The translations under genes were made by a program, and so were the position numbers. Shown here piece by piece: positions 28,129-36,779 of a DNA stretch of 64,000 nucleotides. Numbering within the stretch: position 1 is the first letter of the stretch; each line of letters starts with the position of its first letter. The notes under the pieces were generated by a model. That model was not told the DNA's origin and searched no databases. It was given only the letters and a program-made list of their open reading frames with translations. This DNA is from Methanolobus sp. (GTDB lineage Archaea; Halobacteriota; Methanosarcinia; Methanosarcinales; Methanosarcinaceae), in NCBI GenBank assembly GCA_030154025.1, contig JASKKT010000005.1, positions 1 through 64,000 on the forward strand, read 5' to 3'.

Positions 28129-28983
28129 TCACTCCTTCCCTGCCGGAACCAGCAGTATTGGCTTTCTCGTCCTGCGCAGCAGGCTCTCGGCAGTACTTCC
28201 CAGCAGTATGCCCCTTAGCGACCCCATTCCATGAGTTGTGATTGCAATAAGAGTGATGCCCAGCTGTTCTGCAAGAGTGTCTATCTTCTCGGCAGGCCTT
28301 CCGATGTTCACATGATAACTGACCTTGATCTCACTCTCAAACCTGCGTCCCATTCCTGCGAGCCGGCCCAGGATGCGCTGCCTCTCACTTTCAAGCCAGG
28401 CTTCCTCGTTCCCGTCTTCGATCACATGTAAGAATACCAGCTCATCAATGATATCCCCCAGGGATCCGATCTCCCGCAGTATCCCCTCCGAATGCCCGGA
28501 AAGATCGACCGGAAGCAAAACCTTCGAGAACTTAGTGGAGCAGGCTTTCACATAGGTCTCTGTCCCGTCCCCCATGAGAGTATCATACTTCTCAATAAGC
28601 ACTATTTTCCCAGATTCCCGGGATATGTGTTCGGTCGTCCTTCCTATGAGACGGGCCCTTACCGGGCCTGAGGTTGTCGCACCCATCACGATACAATCCA
28701 CATCCTCCTCATCTGCGACCCTTACAATAGTCTTTTTAACGTCGCCGTGGACAACCAGCGTGCTTGCAGCCACACCTATCTCATCGAGCAGTTGTCTGTA
28801 TTCAACAATCCTCTTTCTTGCATTCTCCTCGAACATCGGGGCCAGTCCCTGGGCCTGATAGATGTCCACAACATGCAGTAATATCACTCTCTTAAGCCCG
28901 GCATTTTTGAATTCCCCTACACAGGCAAGAAGCTCCTCACTCTCGATCGTAAAATCGACCGGCACAAGTACGGTTTCTATCAT
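28129..28983 (-). CDS. Tandem universal stress protein (UspA domains)
   Basis: Two UspA domains in one chain (284 residues from ATG 28983, where MIETVLVPVDFT begins the usual fold). Each half ends with the ATP-loop pattern: GATTSGPVRARLIGRTTEHI in the first and GMGSLRGILLGSTAESLLRRT in the second, the latter a good G-x2-G-x9-G(S/T) match. It is the first gene of a two-gene unit with the arsenite exporter. A regulatory or chaperone role under metal stress is inference. Confidence 0.9.
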   Translation of the reverse strand: MIETVLVPVDFTIESEELLACVGEFKNAGLKRVILLHVVDIYQAQGLAPMFEENARKRIVEYRQLLDEIGVAASTLVVHGDVKKTIVRVADEEDVDCIVMGATTSGPVRARLIGRTTEHISRESGKIVLIEKYDTLMGDGTETYVKACSTKFSKVLLPVDLSGHSEGILREIGSLGDIIDELVFLHVIEDGNEEAWLESERQRILGRLAGMGRRFESEIKVSYHVNIGRPAEKIDTLAEQLGITLIAITTHGMGSLRGILLGSTAESLLRRTRKPILLVPAGKE

Positions 28984-29096
28984 CTGGGCCTCCGGCAGTT
29001 TCGATATGCAACTCCATATGAACACGCTTCTGAGGTTTTAAGGCCTGGAATCCCTGAAACCCCATAATACAGGTTGGGTCTTATCATATATAAACC

Positions 29097-29116
29097 ATTT
29101 CAACTAAATTTGAAAT
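29097..29116 (+). promoter_or_regulatory. Operator-like palindrome 1 before permease
   Basis: ATTTCAACTAAATTTGAAAT, an imperfect palindrome with TTTCAA/TTGAAA arms, just upstream of the TATA-like CCTTAAATAG that serves the permease gene at 29157. It lies in the usp-permease divergent region and could also affect the usp/ACR3 operon. Confidence 0.5.
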
Positions 29117-29135
29117 AGAAACCCTTAAATAGTAT

Positions 29136-29153
29136 TTTCAAACATATTTGAAA
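29136..29153 (+). promoter_or_regulatory. Operator-like palindrome 2 over permease start site
   Basis: TTTCAAACATATTTGAAA, with perfect TTTCAAA/TTTGAAA arms and a 4-base centre. It lies between the TATA-like CCTTAAATAG (29123-29132) and the ATG at 29157, so bound protein would block initiation. The shape suits an ArsR-type winged-helix dimer. Confidence 0.55.
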
Positions 29154-29156
29154 TAC

Positions 29157-30197
29157 ATGACCCAAGACTACCTGATGCATCTGTTCAATGCAGGTCTGCA
29201 GTCCGTCCAGGAGTACCTGGCCCTGCACGTACTGCTCTGTCTGATTCCCGCATTCTTCCTTGCCGGAGCCATTGCATCCCTTTTCTCAAAAGAATCAGTG
29301 CTCAAGTACTTCGGAGCGGACACACCCAAATACATATCATACACAGTTGCAGCCGTATCCGGCTGTCTCCTTGCCGTATGCAGCTGCACGGTACTCCCCC
29401 TGTTCGCAGGCATCTTCAAAAGAGGAGCCGGCATCGGCCCGGCCACCACTTTCCTGTTCTCCGCACCGGCCATCAATATCCTGGCAGTAGTCTATACTGC
29501 AAAGATTCTGGGCTACGACCTCGGTGCGGCCAGGGCTGTGGCTGCCATACTGCTGTCCATAGTTATCGGATTGACAATGGCCCTGATATATGAGAGACAG
29601 AGAACAAAACAGCCGGGGATCAGGACTTTCAGCAGTGAGAAGCATTCCCATACTGCCCATCTCTTCCTGCTGCTGCTGGCCATACTTGTGGTTCCCGAGG
29701 TAATAGGATCGTGGACCTACCTTGCCCTGGTGGAAATACCCCTGATAGCATTGACAGTGTATTTCTCCTTCAAGTGGTACTCAGCAGAGGAAAGGAAGAG
29801 CTGGATGGAAGAGACATGGTTCCTTGTCAGGATGATCACTCCACTCCTGCTGGTGGGCGTCTTCTTTGCAGGTATGGTCGTGGAGCTGCTCCCGGCCAGT
29901 ATCGTGGTCAAGTACGTGGGTGGCGACGGCATAATGTCCTACTTCATAGCTTCCGTTGCTGCGGCACTGATGTACTTTTCCACACTGACGGAAGTCCCCA
30001 TCATTAGTGCGCTTACAGTGCTTGGCATGGGAAGGGCTCCCGCGCTAGCCATGCTGCTGGCCGGCCCGGCACTGAGCCTGCCAAACATGATAGTCATCAG
30101 CCGCATAATGGGAGTGAAGAAAGGACTCTCCTACATATCTCTCGTTATTGTGGCTGCCACGATATCCGGAATTCTGTTCGGCTATTATATGTTGTAA
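29157..30197 (+). CDS. SO_0444/ArsP-like permease (DUF318)
   Basis: Membrane permease of the DUF318 group (346 residues from ATG 29157), related to SO_0444 metal efflux and ArsP organoarsenical exporters. Two internal repeats are visible; the conserved cysteine motif AVCSCTVLPLFAGIFKRGAGIGPATTFLFSAPAIN is near residue 70 and the second-half counterpart is STLTEVPIISALTVLGMGRAPALAMLLAGPALSLPN. Two operator-like palindromes lie in its promoter. It heads a run of phosphoesterase, thioredoxin-like and zinc-binding genes. Confidence 0.85.
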   Translation: MTQDYLMHLFNAGLQSVQEYLALHVLLCLIPAFFLAGAIASLFSKESVLKYFGADTPKYISYTVAAVSGCLLAVCSCTVLPLFAGIFKRGAGIGPATTFLFSAPAINILAVVYTAKILGYDLGAARAVAAILLSIVIGLTMALIYERQRTKQPGIRTFSSEKHSHTAHLFLLLLAILVVPEVIGSWTYLALVEIPLIALTVYFSFKWYSAEERKSWMEETWFLVRMITPLLLVGVFFAGMVVELLPASIVVKYVGGDGIMSYFIASVAAALMYFSTLTEVPIISALTVLGMGRAPALAMLLAGPALSLPNMIVISRIMGVKKGLSYISLVIVAATISGILFGYYML

Positions 30198-30224
30198 TGA
30201 GAAAGATGAGGAAAAGGTGCACTA

Positions 30225-30914
30225 ATGAAGCTACTGGTAATCTCAGACATCCACGGGAACATGCAGGCTCTTGATGCGGTCATGTCCATAGCTCACGATG
30301 AGGTTATCTGCCTTGGGGATATCGTGGACTACGGGCCTTCACCGGGCGAGTGTATCGACCTGCTGGATAAGCAGGGCATACCAACTGTCCGGGGTAACCA
30401 CGATAATGCCGTTGCGTTCAGAATGGAATGCGGCTGCGGCTACGAATACAAGCACCTTTCAGTATCCACAAGGGAATACACATGGAATGTCCTCAACGAG
30501 AGGCAACTGGGATTCCTGAAGAAGCTCCCCTTTAGTCTGGAAAGAGTGGAGAACGGGAGAAAACTATACTTTACCCATGGCAGCCCCCTGTCCTTCTATG
30601 ATTACATAAGGCCGGATACTCCCGAGGAAGTTATCAGAGGATATATAAACGGATTGGACGCCGATTTTATTTTTGTCGGCCATTCACATACCCCTTTTGT
30701 GAGGAAGATCGGGGATGTGACCCTGGTCAATCCCGGGTCGGTGGGCCAGCCCAGGGATGAAGATAACCGTGCAAGCTGCGCGGTATTTGATACCGACACC
30801 CTGCGGACAGAGATTATCCGGGTGAGGTACGACATGGAAACCGTTTGTGACAATATCAGGAAGAGTATGTCCCATGCGGATGAATTGACCTCGATACTGG
30901 AAAGAGGAAAATGA
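30225..30914 (+). CDS. Metallophosphoesterase
   Basis: Calcineurin-like phosphoesterase (229 residues). Metal-binding motifs are complete: DIHGN (8-12), GDIVDYGP, RGNHD, TFTHGSP-like YFTHGSPLSF, and GHSHTPF. Members of this YfcE-related group hydrolyse phosphodiesters or diadenosine-type nucleotides. It follows the permease by 27 bases with a GGTG ribosome site, so it likely shares that promoter. A short glycine/cysteine patch (MECGCGYEY) is unusual. Substrate is unknown. Confidence 0.88.
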   Translation: MKLLVISDIHGNMQALDAVMSIAHDEVICLGDIVDYGPSPGECIDLLDKQGIPTVRGNHDNAVAFRMECGCGYEYKHLSVSTREYTWNVLNERQLGFLKKLPFSLERVENGRKLYFTHGSPLSFYDYIRPDTPEEVIRGYINGLDADFIFVGHSHTPFVRKIGDVTLVNPGSVGQPRDEDNRASCAVFDTDTLRTEIIRVRYDMETVCDNIRKSMSHADELTSILERGK

Positions 30915-30954
30915 TATTATAGTATACTGATTGGATGAATACAAAGGTGATAAG

Positions 30955-31188
30955 ATGAAAATAGAAATTCTTGGTTCAGGTTGTGCAAAGTGTAAGAAGA
31001 CAAAGGAAATAGTCGAGCAGGCAGTCGCTGAGCTTGGTGTGGATGCGCAGGTGCTTAAAGTTGAGGACATGGACAAGATCCTTTCCTACGGAGTGATGAT
31101 CACGCCTGCTGTTGTTGTTGATGGTGATGTGAAGATTGCTGGAAAGGTCCCAACGGTCGAGAAGGTAAAGGAATGGATCACAAAGTAA
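30955..31188 (+). CDS. Thioredoxin-like redox-active disulfide protein
   Basis: A 77-residue thioredoxin/glutaredoxin-fold protein with active site GCAKCKK near residue 9 and the cis-proline segment VMITPAVVVDG. It matches the small redox-active disulfide protein 2 family commonly encoded beside DUF318 permeases. ATG 30955 is preceded by GGTGAT; the track start 24 bases upstream has no such site. Probably supplies thiols or metal for the permease system; inference from gene neighbourhood. Confidence 0.88.
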   Translation: MKIEILGSGCAKCKKTKEIVEQAVAELGVDAQVLKVEDMDKILSYGVMITPAVVVDGDVKIAGKVPTVEKVKEWITK

Positions 31189-31203
31189 AACAGAGAGGAG
31201 AAA

Positions 31204-31573
31204 ATGGCAAAAAACGCAAAATGTGCGTGTGAGGCTGCAAATATCGGCCTGTACGCATGTGCCGGCGGCTCCAATGCGGGACAGATGTCAAACATAGTTG
31301 CAGTTGAGCTTACAAGGCAGGATACTGTGCACCGTGGGAATCGGAGGCAAGGTACCCGGAATTCTCAAGAGCACAGAAGAGACTGACGAGATAATAGCAA
31401 TCGACGGCTGCGCCCTTATATGTGCAAAAAAGTCCCCGGAACTTGCAGGATTCACAGTCGACAAGCACATAGTCCTGACAGAGCTTGGTATGCAGAAGAA
31501 CAAGGACCTGGACCTTCAGGAAAGTGAAGTTAAAGAGATAATGACCAGAGTGGAAAACGCTCTGAGCAACTGA
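31204..31573 (+). pseudogene. DGC-domain putative zinc-binding protein, frameshifted
   Basis: Two overlapping reading frames together spell one DGC-type protein. Frame one (from ATG 31204, GAGGAG ribosome site) gives KCACEAANIGLYACAGGSNAGQMSN and ends in VAVELTRQ; frame two resumes as ILCTVGIGGKVPGILKSTEETDEIIAIDGCALICAKKS to the stop at 31573. The join requires a +1 shift near 31318-31324. Cysteines typical of the family are all present across both parts. It follows the thioredoxin-like gene by 15 bases, the usual gene order. Either a real frameshift or a sequence error. Confidence 0.75.
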
Positions 31574-31607
31574 AAGATATGTGAAGGGGAAAGCAATCCC
31601 CTCCTTT

Positions 31608-34600
31608 TTACTTACTCACGGTCATATCCGTACCATTTGCCTCGGCACTCACCTGCGGGTTATAGTACGAATATGCCCTGCTCTCCTGCCCGACGGCCTT
31701 CACCGGGAACAGTGCCTTCATATGGATATTGAATCTTATCTCCTCTCCCGGCTGCATGTCATCGATGTAGAGTATAACCTTGCGGCCTGCGACCTCGTAG
31801 CGGGTTATCACGCCTTCGTCCTTAAGGGCCGTGAGGCTTGATGTGACAGGTGTGAATCCCGTGGGCACCGCAATATCCACTATCATCATTCCGCTGGATG
31901 TTAGACCGCCATCGACGCCGCGCAGGCCGTTGTACTTCACCCTGGTGTTCACGGTCACGATATCGTTCACCGTGACATTGGAGGAATCATAATCCACATC
32001 AAGTTCTATCTCTTTCTGCGGAGTGATATCCGGCAGTATCACATTAAAGCGCCTTACAAGCTGGTAACTCACCTCTCCCGTGCCCTCAAGTTCGAGCCTG
32101 GCCCGGGATGCGTTATGGGGGATCTCCACTATCTGCACCACATCGAAATTGCGGGAACCTATTTCTATGGACCTGATAGTGGTGTTGCCTGCGAGTACAG
32201 TTACGGTTGCATTCACATCCCTGCCGGCTGAGGCTGCAGCACTCATAAGCGCCCTGAAGGCCATGACCGTATCCTGGGTGCTGGAGAAACCGCCGTTGGA
32301 GTTGCGCTGTGCTGCTATCCACTTCAGTGAAGAGCTGGCCACAGGGTTCTTTGCCTCTATGAGCGCAAGGGTTGCATAGGCCGTGGTCTCGACATTCTTG
32401 CTTGACGGCACCATGAAATCATAGCCGCGGTGCTCGTATGGCATTGGAACGTTAGCCTCTCCATAGCCCCAGTATGTGCCACTGTCATCCTGCTTTGCAA
32501 GTGCGAGCAGGTCGTTCAGGGCTTTATCGGCAAACGGGCTGTCAAGCTTCTGCAGTGCAATGGTACCGATTGCAAGTGCATAGGGGTCCTTCTGGGCTGC
32601 AAGGTTGTCCTCAAGGTACTTGCGGGCACCGGCCATCACTACCGGATTAGCGGAGCCGTACTCATCAAGGGCCAGGGTCACATAAGCAGTCAGGGCATAG
32701 GTGCCGCTGACACCGCCCATCATATCCTCATGTATCACAAAGCCCACCGGCTCCCAGGAGCCGTCAGCCTGTTGGTGGGATTCTATCCAGGAAGCGGAAT
32801 CATCAAGGAGACCTTCATCTATGGTTGTAAGGTCCCTTGCACCGCTGAACTGGGAAAGCACGAATGCCGTCAGCCAGAGGCTGCCCTCCGGGTCGCCCTC
32901 ACCGAAGGCCGAGAAGGAGCCGTCGCTGTGCCTGTATGTGAGCTGGCGCTGGTAACCTGTGACTATGTACATTTCTGCCTTGGCCTTGACCTGCGGGTTA
33001 TCCTGCCCAGATGCCTCGAGATAGCGCAGCACTTCAACATCAGTTGAGAAGAGCATCATGTTCTGCTCACCGCAGCCATAGGGCATCCCCAGCAGGTCAT
33101 CAACACCGTTGATGGTCTGGGCCACTATGCTAGGGCTGAAGCTTACAAGCACCTTCCCGGAATCAGGGACTATTCCTTCGGGAAGTGTTGCGTCCATTAT
33201 CACTGACCCGTTCTTCAGGATACCGTTGTCCACAAGCTCCCTTGTAACGCCTTCAGGTTCAACGATCAGCTCTTTCCTGACAGCATCGGCCTTCTCTGTA
33301 GTCTGGCCCTTTATCTCGATGACCTTCCTGCCTACATCCGTGGGCCGGATGGTGAAACTTGCATAGCCGACACTGTTGGCATCCACTGTGACCTCCTCCA
33401 CATCCTCGCCTACGATATCGAACCAGTCGGCATCCGACAGAGTGAGCATAACGTTCTGCTCCCTGTCAAGGTAATTGTATACCTGCACCTGTACAGGGAA
33501 CTCCTCGCCCCTGATGACCGAGTACGGCAGGTCGGGGTCGATGAAGAAGTCCTGGAACACCCTCAGCCCGGCCTCGGAAATACCTATACCGTCAGGACCC
33601 GAGGACACCGCATGCAGCCTCCAGGTGGTGATACTGTCAGGAGCGATCAGCTCAAGGCTGGCAAGCCCCTGCTCATCCGTGAGCAGGTCAGGCATCCACA
33701 TCCATGTCTCAGGGAAGAACTGGCGCATTCTCTGCACTTCGGCAAGGGAAGCGCCCGAACCTGTCTCCTGTGGAGAGGCTTCGTCAGAGTCTGTGACGGT
33801 ATCCATAGGCGCTTCCATGGCAGGGGCATCTACAGGCATTTCATTCTCAACGCCTTTGAACATGTCATCAAAACCGCCTGCAAAACCGTCGGCTTCCCAG
33901 CCCCGGGTTTGCGATCTCGGGACATTGATGCCCGGGGAGGCCATTACTGTCACACCGGTGCTTTCCAGCATCTCATAGGCACCCTCACGGTACCAGTGGG
34001 GATGCGATTCTGCCTGGGGCTCCATGAAGCGTTTTTCCAGCTCGTCGAACACCTGTTTAAGGTTGAGCCTGCCTTCGCTCAGTGAGTACACGGACTCATC
34101 AACGATGGAGAAGCCTATCATGGACCTGCTGCCTGCATCGAAGTTAACGGTCACATTGTCCCCCGGCCCCACGGACTCGCTGTTAAAGGAATTCTGCAGG
34201 TCCACCTGTGAGGAGAACTGCACCTCAAAAGGCAGCACATCCACGGAAACCTCGCTGTTGGGATTGATCATGTATGCCACGACCTTTGCCTGCGGGCTCA
34301 TCTGCATGGTCACAGGGATATCGATGTCCTGATTCCTGTTTGTGCCCGAATACACGGTCCTTCCGTTGGCGAACACATCGTAGAACACAGTTCCCGGATT
34401 GGTGGAGTACACCCTGAAGGAGATGGTGTCTCCCACCTCCGGGACTCCGTCGGTGAGCTGAGTTATATGGATGAAACTTGCGCTTGGCGAGTATACGGCA
34501 TTCAGTTCCTTGTATGCATACGCACTGTCGGCACTCGCCGTAATGGAGCACTGCATGGCTGACTCAGGCACATCATAGGTAATGAGAGCAACACCGTTCT

Positions 34601-35834
34601 TTGTGGACACGGTTTGCTGGTCCCTGTTATCCTGATATGATTCGTCCGTGAATGCCGCATCAACGGTCACCTGAGTATCCACAGGCTTTCCTCCCGGATC
34701 CTTGGTCACCACAAGCACCTGGAGCGGCATGCCTGGCTTGATATAACTGGATTCGGGAATTATCTGGAGCACTAGAGGAGATTCAGCAATGATCAGCAGC
34801 TTGTTGCTGGTCTCGCTATGGTTACCCGTATCAGTGACCGTGACATTGAGCATCAGGCTTGCCTGCCCGCCAGCACCATAGGTTCCTGCTGCATATCTCA
34901 CGGCAGGGAGCTCGAAATCTACAGAGCCGTTGCTGAGCCTTGCATTATAGGTGGCATACTGCTCCCATTCGCCTACATAGCGGAAGGCTTCCACAAGCAC
35001 CTCGCCTTCCACGTCCTTGCCAAAGAAATAAGAAGATGATACTGTGCCTGTTATCTTGTCCGATACAAGGAACCAGTCCTGCGGCGTGCTTACGGCCACA
35101 TCGAACTTCGGAAGCACATACTTGTCCACCTGGATGTCCACATTGGAAACAGAATCCCCGGCTGTTGCCTTTATCTTCCATGTACCCAGATTGAGTTCCG
35201 AAGCCAGGGGCAGATCGAAGGAAGCTACACCATATTCGTTGGAGCTCACTTCCTCCTTGAATACCTTGATGCCTTTTGCATCCATTATTTCCACTACTAT
35301 GTCCTGCTCCACAGGCACCAGGTTGTTGTTAAGGGAAAGTATCCTGCCGTGGACTGTCTGGCCCGGCTTGTATATGGGCTTATCAGTTTCGATGAAGAGC
35401 GGATTGTTCCTTACCACTTCCACAGTGGCGGTGAAATTGCGCTCATAACCTGCCGGTCTTGCCGTGAGCACATAGCGCCCTTCCTTCACATCAGGCACTT
35501 CGAAGGAAGCTACTGAATTTCCTGCAGCCGTGGTGGATGCGGTGATAAGCGGGACCTCGGTGTTATTCTCGTCCACAAGGGCATATTCGATGCAGCGGCT
35601 GACCGGCTCTCCTTTATCAAAGGCTGCCATGGTTATGGAACTCTCACTGCCGGAGAAGAGCACCTTAGGAGCCAGAATAAAGAATTCATCTCCCGCACCT
35701 GAGAGCTGGCCGGTGCACGGACCGGCGAGGTTGGAAGAGAGTTGATCTTTGTTGCCGATACACCCTGAGATAAGGGAGAAGAGTATAAGCATGCATACCA
35801 CGCATGACCATGCCTTGACTGCTACAAGTTTCAT
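31608..35834 (-). CDS. Alpha-2-macroglobulin family lipoprotein with thioester
   Basis: A 1408-residue secreted protein of the alpha-2-macroglobulin/complement family. The start at ATG 35834 gives a lipoprotein signal (LILFSLISGCIG, lipid cysteine 25); the track start adds 30 residues before it. Successive beta-sandwich MG domains run to about 620, then an acidic Met/Pro-rich bait-like stretch (MPVDAPAMEAPMDTV) and the A2M core (FFPETWMWMPDLLTDEQG). The thioester motif YGCGEQNMM has Cys921 and its Gln, followed by the helical thioester domain and a C-terminal receptor-binding-like domain. It would trap proteases at the cell surface. Monocistronic. Confidence 0.92.
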   Translation of the reverse strand: MKLVAVKAWSCVVCMLILFSLISGCIGNKDQLSSNLAGPCTGQLSGAGDEFFILAPKVLFSGSESSITMAAFDKGEPVSRCIEYALVDENNTEVPLITASTTAAGNSVASFEVPDVKEGRYVLTARPAGYERNFTATVEVVRNNPLFIETDKPIYKPGQTVHGRILSLNNNLVPVEQDIVVEIMDAKGIKVFKEEVSSNEYGVASFDLPLASELNLGTWKIKATAGDSVSNVDIQVDKYVLPKFDVAVSTPQDWFLVSDKITGTVSSSYFFGKDVEGEVLVEAFRYVGEWEQYATYNARLSNGSVDFELPAVRYAAGTYGAGGQASLMLNVTVTDTGNHSETSNKLLIIAESPLVLQIIPESSYIKPGMPLQVLVVTKDPGGKPVDTQVTVDAAFTDESYQDNRDQQTVSTKNGVALITYDVPESAMQCSITASADSAYAYKELNAVYSPSASFIHITQLTDGVPEVGDTISFRVYSTNPGTVFYDVFANGRTVYSGTNRNQDIDIPVTMQMSPQAKVVAYMINPNSEVSVDVLPFEVQFSSQVDLQNSFNSESVGPGDNVTVNFDAGSRSMIGFSIVDESVYSLSEGRLNLKQVFDELEKRFMEPQAESHPHWYREGAYEMLESTGVTVMASPGINVPRSQTRGWEADGFAGGFDDMFKGVENEMPVDAPAMEAPMDTVTDSDEASPQETGSGASLAEVQRMRQFFPETWMWMPDLLTDEQGLASLELIAPDSITTWRLHAVSSGPDGIGISEAGLRVFQDFFIDPDLPYSVIRGEEFPVQVQVYNYLDREQNVMLTLSDADWFDIVGEDVEEVTVDANSVGYASFTIRPTDVGRKVIEIKGQTTEKADAVRKELIVEPEGVTRELVDNGILKNGSVIMDATLPEGIVPDSGKVLVSFSPSIVAQTINGVDDLLGMPYGCGEQNMMLFSTDVEVLRYLEASGQDNPQVKAKAEMYIVTGYQRQLTYRHSDGSFSAFGEGDPEGSLWLTAFVLSQFSGARDLTTIDEGLLDDSASWIESHQQADGSWEPVGFVIHEDMMGGVSGTYALTAYVTLALDEYGSANPVVMAGARKYLEDNLAAQKDPYALAIGTIALQKLDSPFADKALNDLLALAKQDDSGTYWGYGEANVPMPYEHRGYDFMVPSSKNVETTAYATLALIEAKNPVASSSLKWIAAQRNSNGGFSSTQDTVMAFRALMSAAASAGRDVNATVTVLAGNTTIRSIEIGSRNFDVVQIVEIPHNASRARLELEGTGEVSYQLVRRFNVILPDITPQKEIELDVDYDSSNVTVNDIVTVNTRVKYNGLRGVDGGLTSSGMMIVDIAVPTGFTPVTSSLTALKDEGVITRYEVAGRKVILYIDDMQPGEEIRFNIHMKALFPVKAVGQESRAYSYYNPQVSAEANGTDMTVSK

Positions 35835-36048
35835 TTTTACCACGACCTGTGCCTGGAGGAAAGTGATTAAATCTTTAGTTAAAGTGTACGAGGCAGGTCC
35901 GTATATACTTTGCTTAAACTTCAATGGGGTTTGAAGTTATAGATGAAAACACATTTCCACATGCCATCGGCCATGGTATTTGCGTGCTTTCAGATGTTTT
36001 GATAGCGTCGCCCTGTGAATGAGCACAGGTATAAATAGGTGAAATGTT

Positions 36049-36068
36049 ATGTTAGATATAACTAACAT
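36049..36068 (+). promoter_or_regulatory. ATGTTAG inverted repeat before DUF2178-HTH operon
   Basis: Perfect 7-base arms ATGTTAG/CTAACAT around ATATAA. A third AATGTTAG copy lies at 36111-36118, near the likely start site of the following operon, with a TTAAATATAAC TATA-like element between. Likely autoregulatory target of the HTH protein encoded by the second gene; inference. Confidence 0.5.
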
Positions 36069-36140
36069 TAAAGTAATTAAATATAACATTTAGATGTAAA
36101 TAGATAGCATAATGTTAGAACAATATCGGAGCTGATAATA

Positions 36141-36536
36141 ATGAACAAAATGGAAAAATACACGAAAACTATGTACTCCATAGCTGCGATCGTGATCATG
36201 GCAGGAGTGGCAATGGTGGCTTTCCTGGAGAATTATCAGGAAATGGCCATCGGTCTGATAAATGCAGGTGCAGTGATCATCTTTGTTACATTCATAAGGG
36301 CAAAAAGATTCAAGGATGGCCCGATGAAGGATGAGAGGACCGTCAGGATTGGTTCTTACGGACTCTCCTACTCATGGTTCGTCACAATTGTTCTGCTTGC
36401 CGTACTGTTCTGGGTGAACTACTTTGAACTCGTGAAACTGACAGTTGACCAGGTACTGGGATTGCTGATCCTGGTAATGGCGGTCACTGCAAAGGGATTC
36501 CAGTGGTACCTGTTCAGGAAGGGCGATGTGGAGTAA
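36141..36536 (+). CDS. DUF2178 membrane protein
   Basis: A 131-residue protein with four predicted membrane segments, in two pairs around a polar loop (RAKRFKDGPMKDERTVRIGSYGLSYSW); the KDERT loop element is characteristic of DUF2178. Function is unknown. A GGAGCTGAT ribosome site precedes the ATG. It is followed 12 bases later by a small HTH regulator, a recurring archaeal gene pair in which the membrane protein may sense and control the regulator (inference). Confidence 0.82.
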   Translation: MNKMEKYTKTMYSIAAIVIMAGVAMVAFLENYQEMAIGLINAGAVIIFVTFIRAKRFKDGPMKDERTVRIGSYGLSYSWFVTIVLLAVLFWVNYFELVKLTVDQVLGLLILVMAVTAKGFQWYLFRKGDVE

Positions 36537-36548
36537 GCAGAGGCGAAG

Positions 36549-36755
36549 ATGAAGACCAGAATAAAGGAGCTTAGGGCCAGATACGACATGACCCAGGAAG
36601 ACCTTGCCAGCCGTGTGGGAGTCAGGAGGGAGACCATAGGGTTCCTCGAGAAAGGCAAGTACAACCCCTCGCTCAAACTCGCATACAAGGTTGCAAGATG
36701 CCTGCAGACCAGCATAGACGAGCTCTTTATATTTGAGGAAGAAGACCTCGTATAA
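36549..36755 (+). CDS. Small Xre-type HTH regulator
   Basis: A 68-residue transcription regulator consisting only of the Cro/C1-type [48 protein letters not shown], like the YozG/PH0468-like family. ATG 36549 has an AGAGG site upstream. It is the second gene of the DUF2178 operon and 24 bases before the ModE-like gene. The inverted repeats upstream of DUF2178 are plausible binding sites. Confidence 0.88.
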   Translation: MKTRIKELRARYDMTQEDLASRVGVRRETIGFLEKGKYNPSLKLAYKVARCLQTSIDELFIFEEEDLV

Positions 36756-36779
36756 GAGAATTGTACAGGACAGGAACAC

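Noticed and set aside
31298-31573. Independent 91-residue gene for the second half of the DGC protein
   Set aside because: Its first residues (MQLSLQGR) are out-of-frame read of the first half; the family match starts only after the frameshift, so it is one broken gene.
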